A stretch of DNA of 10,882 bases from Clostridia bacterium (lineage in GTDB: Bacteria > Bacillota_A > Clostridia > Oscillospirales > Butyricicoccaceae): positions 1 to 10,882 of the forward strand of contig JAFYMZ010000068.1 in the NCBI GenBank assembly GCA_017548175.1, read 5' to 3'. The notes beneath the pieces are model-generated. The model ran no database searches, was not told where the DNA came from, and saw nothing but the letters and a program-made list of their open reading frames with translations. Below, one piece after another: positions 6,319 to 10,882 of this stretch (positions are counted from its first letter, which is position 1; every line of letters begins with the position of its first letter). The position numbers were made by a program, and so were the translations under genes.

Positions 6319-6347
6319 TTGACCGTCCCGTCAGTTGGGGGTATCAT
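6319..6347 (+). promoter_or_regulatory. Promoter of the zinc-ribbon / DUF5685 / J-domain operon
   Basis: TTGACC (6319-6324), a 17-base spacer and TATCAT (6342-6347) make a strong sigma-A promoter; transcription should start near 6354. The -10 box and start site lie inside a palindrome (6343-6358). Downstream, CGGGAG (6367-6372) and CTCCCG (6378-6383) form a small hairpin that ends just before the AAAGGAG ribosome site, which is 12 bases from the ATG, longer than usual. Confidence 0.75.
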
Positions 6348-6358
6348 AAAGTTATGAT
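6343..6358. promoter_or_regulatory. Palindromic operator candidate over the -10 box
   Basis: ATCATAA (6343-6349), AG, TTATGAT (6352-6358) is a perfect 7-bp inverted repeat with a two-base centre. It overlaps the -10 box at 6342-6347 and the predicted start site near 6354, where a bound repressor would block initiation. No regulator gene lies next to it. Confidence 0.45.
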
Positions 6359-6402
6359 TTTACAAACGGGAGTCCCTCTCCCGAAAGGAGCCACTCGTTT
6401 TT

Positions 6403-6798
6403 ATGCGAAATTGGATCGTTCGTTTTATGGAAGGCCGCCACGGCGTTGACCACTACAGCCGCTTTTTGTCCATCGTTTCCTGCGTAATGCTGGTACTGTT
6501 TATGATATCGCGGTGGCAGATCCTGTGGTATATGGCCTTGTTTTTGCTGATCTACAGTTACTTCCGCGCCTTTTCCCGCAACCGCGCCAAGCGACAGGCG
6601 GAAAACCGCAAGTATCTGACCGTCAGCTATGCCGTCACCTCCAAGTTCCGCGCAAGAAAGCAGCGGATGCAGCAGAGCAAGAACCACCGATTCTTCCCCT
6701 GTCCCGGCTGCAAGGCCGTGATGCGCGTTCCCCGCGGCAAGGGCAAGATCGAGATCACCTGCCCCCAGTGCGGCATGAAGTTCGTACGCAAGAGCTGA
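6403..6798 (+). CDS. Two-helix membrane protein with C-terminal zinc ribbon
   Basis: This 131-residue protein has two hydrophobic helices (about residues 20-36 and 39-55) joined by a short turn with arginine, a strongly basic stretch (57-95), and a C-terminal zinc ribbon with CPGC at 100-103 and CPQC at 120-123. The ribbon resembles those in the MJ0042/FYDLN-like short zinc-ribbon style. The basic segment suggests the ribbon faces the cytoplasm. It is the first gene of an operon: its TGA is followed by a single base and then the ATG of the next gene, so translation is probably coupled. The ATG at 6403 is used because the promoter and ribosome site precede it. Function unknown; a membrane-tethered partner for the following two proteins is an inference. 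Confidence 0.85.
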   Translation: MRNWIVRFMEGRHGVDHYSRFLSIVSCVMLVLFMISRWQILWYMALFLLIYSYFRAFSRNRAKRQAENRKYLTVSYAVTSKFRARKQRMQQSKNHRFFPCPGCKAVMRVPRGKGKIEITCPQCGMKFVRKS

Positions 6799-6799
6799 T

Positions 6800-7645
6800 A
6801 TGTTCGGCTATGTTCTCGCGCTGGAAGACCAGCTGACGCCGGAAGCGTGGCAGCGCTATCGGGGCGCCTATTGCGGCCTGTGCCGCACGCTTGGGATGCA
6901 GTTCGGGCAGCGCACCCGGCTGACCCTCACCTATGATATGACCTTTTTGGTGGTGCTGCTGTCCTCCCTCTACGAGCCGGAGGAGTACCGTGCCGCCGGA
7001 CGCTGCGGAATGCATCCGCTGCACCCCCGGGATTATTGGTACAACGATACCACCGTGTATGCCGCCGCCGTCAATGTGCTGCTGGCAAGGGAGAAATTGC
7101 TGGACGATTGGCGCGATGACAAGAACCCCGCTGCCCGCGCCGGTGCCGCACTGTTGGACCGCGCCTGTGCCCGGGCCGAAAGCCAGTACCCGCGCCAGTT
7201 TACCGCCATCCGGCAGGAACTGGATGCCCTGTCCGCGCTGGAGCGGGAGGGCAGGGAAGACCCCGATGCCGCCGCAAACTGTTTCGGCCGGCTGATGGCG
7301 GCACTGTTCTGCTGGAAAGAGGACCGTTGGGCGCCGCAGCTCAGTCAGATGGGCATGGCGCTGGGTCGCTTTATTTATCTGATGGACGCGTGGGAAGACG
7401 TGGATGCGGACATCAAAAAACACCGCTATAACCCCCTGAAGGTCCATGCGGCCCGTGCAGATTTTGACGCGTGGATGGGGGATTTGCTGATGGTGATCCT
7501 GGGTGACTGCACCGAAGCCATGGAGCAGCTGCCTTTGGTGCAGGATGTAGAAATTCTGCGCGCCATTCTGTATGCCGGCGTGTGGAACCGCTACGCCAGA
7601 AAAATGAAACAGAAAGAGAAAGAGAGAGGAAGTACCGATGCGTGA
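6800..7645 (+). CDS. DUF5685-like protein, all-alpha, with aspartate-rich motifs
   Basis: A 281-residue protein that I place in the DUF5685 family by its N-terminal block: [20 protein letters not shown] at 20-39, then [15 protein letters not shown] at 40-54. It appears entirely helical without a signal peptide. Two acidic motifs stand out: DDWRDD at 102-107 and DAWEDVDAD at 196-204 followed by KKHRYNPL (206-213). Their spacing and form recall the two metal-binding aspartate motifs of the isoprenoid synthase fold; this is my inference, and no activity is claimed. C25 and C28 form a CxxC, with C69 nearby. It starts one base after the zinc-ribbon gene and overlaps the J-protein gene by eight bases, so the three are translated together. 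The C-terminus (265-281) is highly charged. Function unknown. Confidence 0.8.
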   Translation: MFGYVLALEDQLTPEAWQRYRGAYCGLCRTLGMQFGQRTRLTLTYDMTFLVVLLSSLYEPEEYRAAGRCGMHPLHPRDYWYNDTTVYAAAVNVLLAREKLLDDWRDDKNPAARAGAALLDRACARAESQYPRQFTAIRQELDALSALEREGREDPDAAANCFGRLMAALFCWKEDRWAPQLSQMGMALGRFIYLMDAWEDVDADIKKHRYNPLKVHAARADFDAWMGDLLMVILGDCTEAMEQLPLVQDVEILRAILYAGVWNRYARKMKQKEKERGSTDA

Positions 7646-8321
7646 CCCTTATGAGGTTCTCGGCCTTTCCCGCGGCGCCAGTGATGATGAGGTAAAGAAA
7701 GCTTACCGCGCGCTGGCTAAAAAATATCATCCTGACTTAAACCCCGGCGATAAAGTTGCCGAGGAAAAGATGAAGGAGATCAACGCTGCCTATGACCGCA
7801 TCAAGTCGGGCGACACCGGTGCGTCCGGTGCCGGCAACGGCGGCTACAACCCCTATGGCAATGCCTACGGCGGCAGCTATGGCGGCAACACCGGCGGCTT
7901 TTACGGCTACAATCCCTTCACCGGTGCGTATACCTACGGCTATGGCTACGGCGGTCAGAGCCAGCAGCAGGAAAAGGAAAGCAACGAAATGTCTGCTGCC
8001 CGACATTATATTCAAGCGGGTCAGTACCAGCAGGCGCTGCACGTGCTCAGCACCGTGGATCTGGTCGGCCGCACTGCACGCTGGTATTATTACAGCGCCT
8101 TGGCTCACGCCGGCGCGGGCAACCGCATCCAGTCGCTGGAACACGCCAGAATGGCCCACCAGATGGAACCCGACAACATCGAATATGAAACCCTGCTGGA
8201 GCAGCTGGAGAACGGTGGCCGCGTCTACCGCCAGTACGGCCAGAATTACGGGATGGCAGGCGGCGGCCTCAGCAGCCTCTGCACCCTGCTGTGCCTGATG
8301 CGCTGCTGCGGCTGTTGCTAA
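7638..8321 (+). CDS. J-domain (DnaJ-type) protein with TPR-like segment and cysteine-rich tail
   Basis: A 227-residue co-chaperone-like protein. The J domain covers residues 3-57, with the HPD motif at 31-33 that stimulates Hsp70 (DnaK) ATPase. A Gly/Tyr/Asn-rich low-complexity linker follows (60-106), then a helical TPR-like segment (about 117-190), and a hydrophobic cysteine-rich end with cysteines at 215, 219, 223, 224, 226 and 227. The DnaJ zinc-finger and C-terminal substrate domains are absent, so it is not DnaJ itself. The ATG overlaps the end of the DUF5685-like gene by eight bases, with AGAGGAAG as ribosome site. It ends the operon and is followed by a terminator. Probable role: recruiting DnaK to a specific client, perhaps its operon partners; that is inference. 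Confidence 0.92.
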   Translation: MRDPYEVLGLSRGASDDEVKKAYRALAKKYHPDLNPGDKVAEEKMKEINAAYDRIKSGDTGASGAGNGGYNPYGNAYGGSYGGNTGGFYGYNPFTGAYTYGYGYGGQSQQQEKESNEMSAARHYIQAGQYQQALHVLSTVDLVGRTARWYYYSALAHAGAGNRIQSLEHARMAHQMEPDNIEYETLLEQLENGGRVYRQYGQNYGMAGGGLSSLCTLLCLMRCCGCC

Positions 8322-8328
8322 AACGATG

Positions 8329-8361
8329 ATCTCCGACGGAACTTCCGCCGGAGATTTTTTT
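8329..8361 (+). terminator. Intrinsic terminator after the J-domain operon
   Basis: The arm at 8329-8340 pairs with 8344-8355 (one A-C mismatch, three-base loop ACT), followed by a run of seven T to 8361. The arm core resembles those at 4647-4677 and 5231-5267. Confidence 0.9.
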
Positions 8362-8370
8362 GCGATTTGA

Positions 8371-8433
8371 TGTAAAGCGCGCTTGACATCCTGAAACTCC
8401 TGTGCTATACTGCAATTGTAAAGCGAACTTTAC
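8371..8433. promoter_or_regulatory. Candidate XRE operators: direct repeat and inverted repeat around the promoter
   Basis: TGTAAAGCG occurs at 8371-8379, just before the -35, and again at 8417-8425, at the start site. The second copy is part of the dyad GTAAAG (8418-8423) CGAA CTTTAC (8428-8433). Copies on both sides of the promoter suit autoregulation by the small XRE protein encoded at 8449. Confidence 0.5.
8383..8411 (+). promoter_or_regulatory. Consensus promoter of the XRE regulator operon
   Basis: A perfect -35 TTGACA (8383-8388), 17-base spacer and TATACT (8406-8411) with an extended TG at 8403-8404. Transcription should start near 8418. This is the most consensus-like promoter in the window, which fits a gene held down by its own repressor. 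Confidence 0.88.
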
Positions 8434-8448
8434 GAAACGAGGTGTCTT

Positions 8449-8664
8449 ATGCAAAACAGAATCGAAGCCATCCGCAAGGAACGCGGCATCCGGCAGGAGG
8501 AATTGGCCAAGATGTTGGGGGTCTCCCGTCAGACCATCAGCTCGCTGGAGACCGGCCGGTATAATCCGTCCATTTTTCTGGCCTACAAGGTGGCAAAATT
8601 ATTCGGAATGACCATTGAAGAAGTCTTTATCTTTGAAGATGCAGAACAGGAGGAATCCAAATGA
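8449..8664 (+). CDS. Small XRE-family helix-turn-helix regulator
   Basis: A 71-residue DNA-binding protein consisting almost only of the HTH_3 (Cro/C1-type) domain: residues 5-60, with the helix-turn-helix around 16-36 and the typical SRQTISSLETGRYNPS stretch at 26-41. The ATG at 8449 follows a GAGG site nine bases away. Its stop overlaps the start of the membrane protein gene by four bases (ATGA), so the two are co-translated. Small regulators of this type paired with a membrane protein are common in Firmicutes; the regulator usually controls its own operon. The flanking TGTAAAGCG repeats are the likely sites. The signal is unknown. Confidence 0.93.
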   Translation: MQNRIEAIRKERGIRQEELAKMLGVSRQTISSLETGRYNPSIFLAYKVAKLFGMTIEEVFIFEDAEQEESK

Positions 8665-9059
8665 AAAACAGACGTTGGATCGCCAGCGTGGTAGAAATCG
8701 CGCTGGGTCTGGTGCTGACGGTGTGTGGCGCGTTGGGCGTGGTAGATACTTATTGGAGCGGCATGGGCGGCGGCCTGCTGGGCGTGGGCGTTATCCAGCT
8801 GGTGCGCTATCTCCGCTACTATCACAATACAGAATATAAAAGCAAGGTCGATGTGGAAGTCAACGACGAACGCAACAAGTTCATCGCCCTGCGGGCTTGG
8901 GCCTGGGCGGGATACCTGTATGTCCTGGCCGGTGCGGTGGCCAGCATCGCATTGCAGCTGCTGGGCAAGCCGGAACTGGCCACCTTCTCCGGCGGCAGTG
9001 TCTGCTTACTGATGATATTCCACTGGGGCAGCCGTATTTACCTGCGCAAGAAATATTGA
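8661..9059 (+). CDS. Four-helix membrane protein with NDERN motif, partner of the XRE regulator
   Basis: A 132-residue integral membrane protein with hydrophobic segments at about 8-26, 34-48, 82-101 and 108-124. A short cytoplasmic-type loop between helices 2 and 3 carries VEVNDERNKFIALRAWAWAG (70-89); the NDER(N/T) motif before helix 3 is typical of DUF2178-like membrane proteins that are paired with small XRE regulators. The start overlaps the regulator's stop codon by four bases. Function is not known; such pairs may sense membrane or envelope conditions, but nothing in the sequence proves this. Confidence 0.85.
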   Translation: MKNRRWIASVVEIALGLVLTVCGALGVVDTYWSGMGGGLLGVGVIQLVRYLRYYHNTEYKSKVDVEVNDERNKFIALRAWAWAGYLYVLAGAVASIALQLLGKPELATFSGGSVCLLMIFHWGSRIYLRKKY

Positions 9060-9079
9060 TCGGAAAGGCGTGATGCGGT

Positions 9080-9310
9080 ATGCCGCAACAGAAAAACACC
9101 CCTTGGCGCTGGGTGGCGGGCATCCTTGCCATCTGTTGTATCGTGTGGATGTGGGTAAAAAAGGATGTGCTGTCCATTTATGCCAGCCTGCCTGCGGAAC
9201 AGGCATTGCCACTTCTGATCACGTCCGTAGCCGTCAGTATTCTGAAGGTGGCCGTTCTGGCCGGCCTGATCCTGCTGGGTAAATGGCTGCTGGGCAAACT
9301 GAAACGATAA
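9080..9310 (+). CDS. Small two-helix membrane protein, 76 residues
   Basis: An unrecognised small membrane protein: one hydrophobic segment at about 10-26 and another at 44-70, with basic residues at both ends (KK at 27-28, KLKR at the C-terminus). The stop codon in frame at 9071-9073 fixes the start at the ATG at 9080. The ribosome site GGAAAGG (9062-9068) is 11 bases away, rather far, so expression may be modest. It follows the NDERN membrane protein by 20 bases with no terminator, hence it is the third gene of the XRE operon, and a terminator follows at 9316. Confidence 0.7.
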   Translation: MPQQKNTPWRWVAGILAICCIVWMWVKKDVLSIYASLPAEQALPLLITSVAVSILKVAVLAGLILLGKWLLGKLKR

Positions 9311-9315
9311 CGGCT

Positions 9316-9352
9316 GAAAATCCTTCCTGCGGGGAGGATTTTCTTGTTTTTT
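9316..9352 (+). terminator. Intrinsic terminator of the XRE operon
   Basis: Twelve base pairs (9316-9327 with 9332-9343, one G-T pair) with loop TGCG, followed by the T-rich run TTGTTTTTT. It begins five bases after the 76-residue gene ends. The stem is AT-rich at its base and GC-rich near the loop. Confidence 0.9.
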
Positions 9353-9377
9353 ACTTCCTTTTTTCACCAAACCGTGC

Positions 9378-9383
9378 TACAAT
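9378..9383 (+). promoter_or_regulatory. Extended -10 box of the GNAT gene
   Basis: TGC-TACAAT (TG at 9375-9376, -10 at 9378-9383) gives an extended -10 element; no good -35 is present 16-18 bases upstream. The stretch AAACCGTGCTACAATA is nearly identical to that before ruvA (9977-9992). Confidence 0.55.
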
Positions 9384-9414
9384 ACCCTCAAATCACCATC
9401 ACAGGAGGCCCCCT

Positions 9415-9909
9415 ATGCTCATTCGAAATGCAACCCCTGCCGATCACGCTGAAATTATGGAGATCTACGCCTATGCCCGCAAGTTTATGACGGAGCACGG
9501 CAATCCGCGTCAGTGGGCCGCCAACGGCTGGCCGCCGGCCGATCTGATCCGTCAGGATATTGCAGCGGGCAAGTGCTATCTGTGTGTGGATGGCGACAAG
9601 ATCGCCGCCGTTTTTTACTACGAATGCGGCAAGGACATCGACCCCACTTATTTGAATATTGAAGAAGGCAGCTGGCTCAATGACGAGCCCTATGGTGTCG
9701 TACATCGCATCGCCGTTGCCGAAGGCTGCCGCGGCGCCGGAAGCTTTTGCCTGAACTGGGCATTCCAACAGTGCGGTCACCTGCGCATCGATACCCACGG
9801 GGACAATACCGTGATGCAGAACACCCTGAAAAAACTGGGCTTTTCCCAGCGCGGTGTCATCTATGTCAAGCAGGATAATGACCCCCGTATCGCTTACGAA
9901 AAAGTATAA
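9415..9909 (+). CDS. GNAT-family N-acetyltransferase
   Basis: A 164-residue acetyl-CoA-dependent acyltransferase of the Gcn5-related fold. Visible: the N-terminal beta strand and helix MLIRNATPADHAEIMEIY (1-18), the motif A strand plus pyrophosphate-binding loop HRIAVAEGCRGAGSF (97-111), and the motif B region IDTHGDNTVMQNTLKKLGF (125-143). The loop has S110 where many members have glycine or isoleucine. The frame stays open further upstream to 9283, but that extension crosses the terminator and the -10 box; the ATG at 9415 has AGGAGG six bases before it. It is a single gene with its own promoter and terminator. The acceptor substrate is unknown; small-molecule and protein acetylation are both possible. 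Confidence 0.92.
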   Translation: MLIRNATPADHAEIMEIYAYARKFMTEHGNPRQWAANGWPPADLIRQDIAAGKCYLCVDGDKIAAVFYYECGKDIDPTYLNIEEGSWLNDEPYGVVHRIAVAEGCRGAGSFCLNWAFQQCGHLRIDTHGDNTVMQNTLKKLGFSQRGVIYVKQDNDPRIAYEKV

Positions 9910-9914
9910 GGATG

Positions 9915-9940
9915 AAAAGGAGGGCGCACCCTCCTTTTTC
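9915..9940 (+). terminator. Intrinsic terminator after the GNAT gene
   Basis: AAAAGGAGGG (9915-9924) pairs perfectly with CCCTCCTTTT (9929-9938) around loop CGCA, followed by more T-rich sequence. It starts six bases after the GNAT stop codon. Confidence 0.9.
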
Positions 9941-9951
9941 TTCTGTTTCGA

Positions 9952-9984
9952 CACGGTTTTCGTTGCACCGGGGACGAAACCGTG
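9952..9984. promoter_or_regulatory. Imperfect dyad over the ruvA promoter upstream region
   Basis: CACGGTTTTCGT (9952-9963) is the reverse complement of ACGAAACCGTG (9974-9984) apart from one extra T, with a 10-base centre. It covers the -35 position and spacer of the ruvA promoter. It is not a GAAC-N4-GTTC LexA box. It may be an operator; the factor is unknown. Confidence 0.35.
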
Positions 9985-9991
9985 CTATAAT
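9963..9991 (+). promoter_or_regulatory. Promoter of ruvAB
   Basis: A perfect TATAAT (9986-9991) with extended TG (9983-9984) follows the poor -35 TTGCAC (9963-9968) by 17 bases. The extended -10 probably compensates for the weak -35. Start of transcription near 9998, about 32 bases before the ruvA ATG. Confidence 0.7.
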
Positions 9992-10029
9992 ATTTTGTTA
10001 GAAAGAAATCTCTTTACAGGAGCAAGCCT

Positions 10030-10629
10030 ATGTATTATTCCATCAAAGGTACCGTCCTGCTGACCGAAGCCAACCTTGTGGTGGTGGAGGCCGGCGGTGT
10101 GGGTTACCAGATCCATACATCTTATCCCTCCGCACGGATGGTGCGTCCCGGTGAGACCGCCATGCTTTATACCCATCTGCAGGTGCGCGAGGACGCCATG
10201 GACCTGTACGGTTTTACCACCAAGCAGGAAAAAGAGTGCTTCCAGCTGCTCATCGGCATCTCCGGCGTAGGCCCCAAGGCCGCGCTGGCCATCCTCAGCA
10301 GCGTCACCCCCGACCAGCTGGCGCTGGCTGTGATGGCACAGGATGAAAAAGCGCTGACCGTAGCGCAGGGCGTGGGCAAAAAACTGGCCCAGCGTATCCT
10401 GCTGGAACTGAAGGATAAACTTGCCGGCTCGCTGGATGCGCCTTCCGGCGGCGTTTCCTCCGGCGTGGCAGCAATGCCGGCCGCCGGCACGGAAAAGGAT
10501 GACGCCATCGCCGCACTGATGCAGCTGGGTTATTCCCGCGGCGATGCCATGAACGCCCTGCAGGGTGTGGACACCGCAGGCAAAACTTCCGACGAACTGA
10601 TCCGCGCCGCCTTGAAGCGGCTCTTCTGA
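10030..10629 (+). CDS. ruvA: Holliday junction branch migration complex subunit RuvA
   Basis: RuvA binds four-way DNA junctions as a tetramer and loads the RuvB motor for branch migration in recombination and repair. The 199-residue length is typical. The N-terminal OB domain (1-62) shows the characteristic MYYSIKGTV start and [10 protein letters not shown] (53-62); two helix-hairpin-helix motifs follow, [14 protein letters not shown] (77-90) and [18 protein letters not shown] (114-131); after a flexible Gly/Ser/Ala linker (132-155), the C-terminal RuvB-binding domain (157-199) contains [15 protein letters not shown]. The ATG follows AGGAG by seven bases. ruvB begins 10 bases after its stop, so they are one operon. 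No sign of damage; the call is firm. Confidence 0.98.
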   Translation: MYYSIKGTVLLTEANLVVVEAGGVGYQIHTSYPSARMVRPGETAMLYTHLQVREDAMDLYGFTTKQEKECFQLLIGISGVGPKAALAILSSVTPDQLALAVMAQDEKALTVAQGVGKKLAQRILLELKDKLAGSLDAPSGGVSSGVAAMPAAGTEKDDAIAALMQLGYSRGDAMNALQGVDTAGKTSDELIRAALKRLF

Positions 10630-10639
10630 GAGGTGCAGT

Positions 10640-10882
10640 ATGGCAATTGAGTTTGGAAAAGATCTGATGGAAGAGGAAGAGCGCATCGTCTCCACCTCCA
10701 CCATCTCCGCCGACGAGGCGGAAAATGTCCTGCGCCCCCGATTCCTGCGTGATTATCAGGGTCAGGATAAAGCAAAAGAAAATCTGGAAGTGTTCATTCA
10801 GGCAGCCCGTCAGCGCGCCGAGCCGCTGGATCACGTGCTGTTGTACGGCCCTCCCGGCCTGGGCAAGACCACGCTGGCCGGC
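10640..10882 (+). CDS. ruvB: Holliday junction DNA helicase RuvB, N-terminal 81 residues, cut by window edge
   Basis: RuvB is the hexameric AAA+ ATPase that drives branch migration with RuvA. The visible part has the conserved [20 protein letters not shown] (31-50) and the Walker A motif GPPGLGKTT at 70-78. The frame is open to the last base. The ATG lies 10 bases after the ruvA stop, with GAGAGG serving as ribosome site across the junction. The rest of the protein (usual total about 330-350 residues) lies outside the window. Confidence 0.98.
   Translation, partial: MAIEFGKDLMEEEERIVSTSTISADEAENVLRPRFLRDYQGQDKAKENLEVFIQAARQRAEPLDHVLLYGPPGLGKTTLAG

Noticed and set aside
5228..6322. A long plus-strand open frame opposite the radical SAM gene
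   Set aside because: Begins inside the bidirectional terminator and is antisense to a gene with CxxxCxxC and GGEP motifs.
7838..7960. Short tandem repeats in the J-protein gene as a DNA repeat element
   Set aside because: The GGC/TAT-rich pattern is explained by the Gly/Tyr-rich protein linker; the repeats are irregular at DNA level.
9283..9414. Upstream extension of the GNAT protein
   Set aside because: The extension would cross the terminator at 9316-9352 and the -10 box; the GNAT fold begins at the ATG at 9415.
9941..10029. LexA (SOS) box before ruvA
   Set aside because: ruvAB is often SOS-controlled, so I looked for GAAC-N4-GTTC and found none; the dyad present has a different sequence.
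1..10882. CRISPR array, tRNA, rRNA or insertion sequence
   Set aside because: No regularly spaced repeats, cloverleaf-like sequence, ribosomal RNA blocks or transposase motifs were seen on either strand.

Overview
The window reads as a chromosomal segment of a fairly GC-rich, low-GC-phylum (Firmicutes) anaerobe. Split transketolase, a soluble malic enzyme, strong AGGAGG-type ribosome sites, sigma-A promoters with extended -10 boxes, and a J-domain protein next to a DUF5685-like protein all point to Clostridia. The nearest guess is the Oscillospiraceae (Faecalibacterium/Gemmiger/Subdoligranulum type); this is inference from gene style, not a database match.

Left part (1-2861, minus strand): a three-gene operon runs right to left: transketolase N-terminal subunit, transketolase C-terminal subunit, malic enzyme (cut by the window edge). 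Its probable promoter at 2632-2661 sits inside a perfect 11-bp inverted repeat (2606-2616 / 2655-2665). Upstream on the same strand is a 54-residue cysteine-rich zinc-ribbon-like protein. A very strong hairpin (2926-2962) separates this block from the next.

Middle (2963-5278): two intact phage morphogenesis genes on the plus strand, an SPP1 gp6-like portal and a short DUF4355/gp20-like scaffold-type protein, closed by a clean terminator. No terminase, capsid, integrase or other phage gene lies beside them in the window, so this is an orphan module. Next comes a single unrecognised 158-residue gene with its own near-consensus promoter, bracketed by two terminators with identical stem arms.

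Right of centre (5279-8361): a minus-strand stand-alone radical SAM protein, then a tightly coupled plus-strand operon: two-helix membrane protein with a zinc ribbon, DUF5685-like all-alpha protein carrying aspartate-rich motifs, and a J-domain protein with a Gly/Tyr-rich linker, a TPR-like segment and a cysteine-rich tail. A palindrome overlaps the operon's -10 box. This operon is the best candidate here for an undescribed system.

Right end (8362-10882): a small XRE regulator with its co-translated membrane protein and a second tiny membrane protein; a GNAT acetyltransferase; then ruvA and the start of ruvB (Holliday-junction branch migration). Most genes are separated by well-formed intrinsic terminators, and no gene-free stretch exceeds 300 bases. 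No tRNA, rRNA, CRISPR or insertion sequence was seen.
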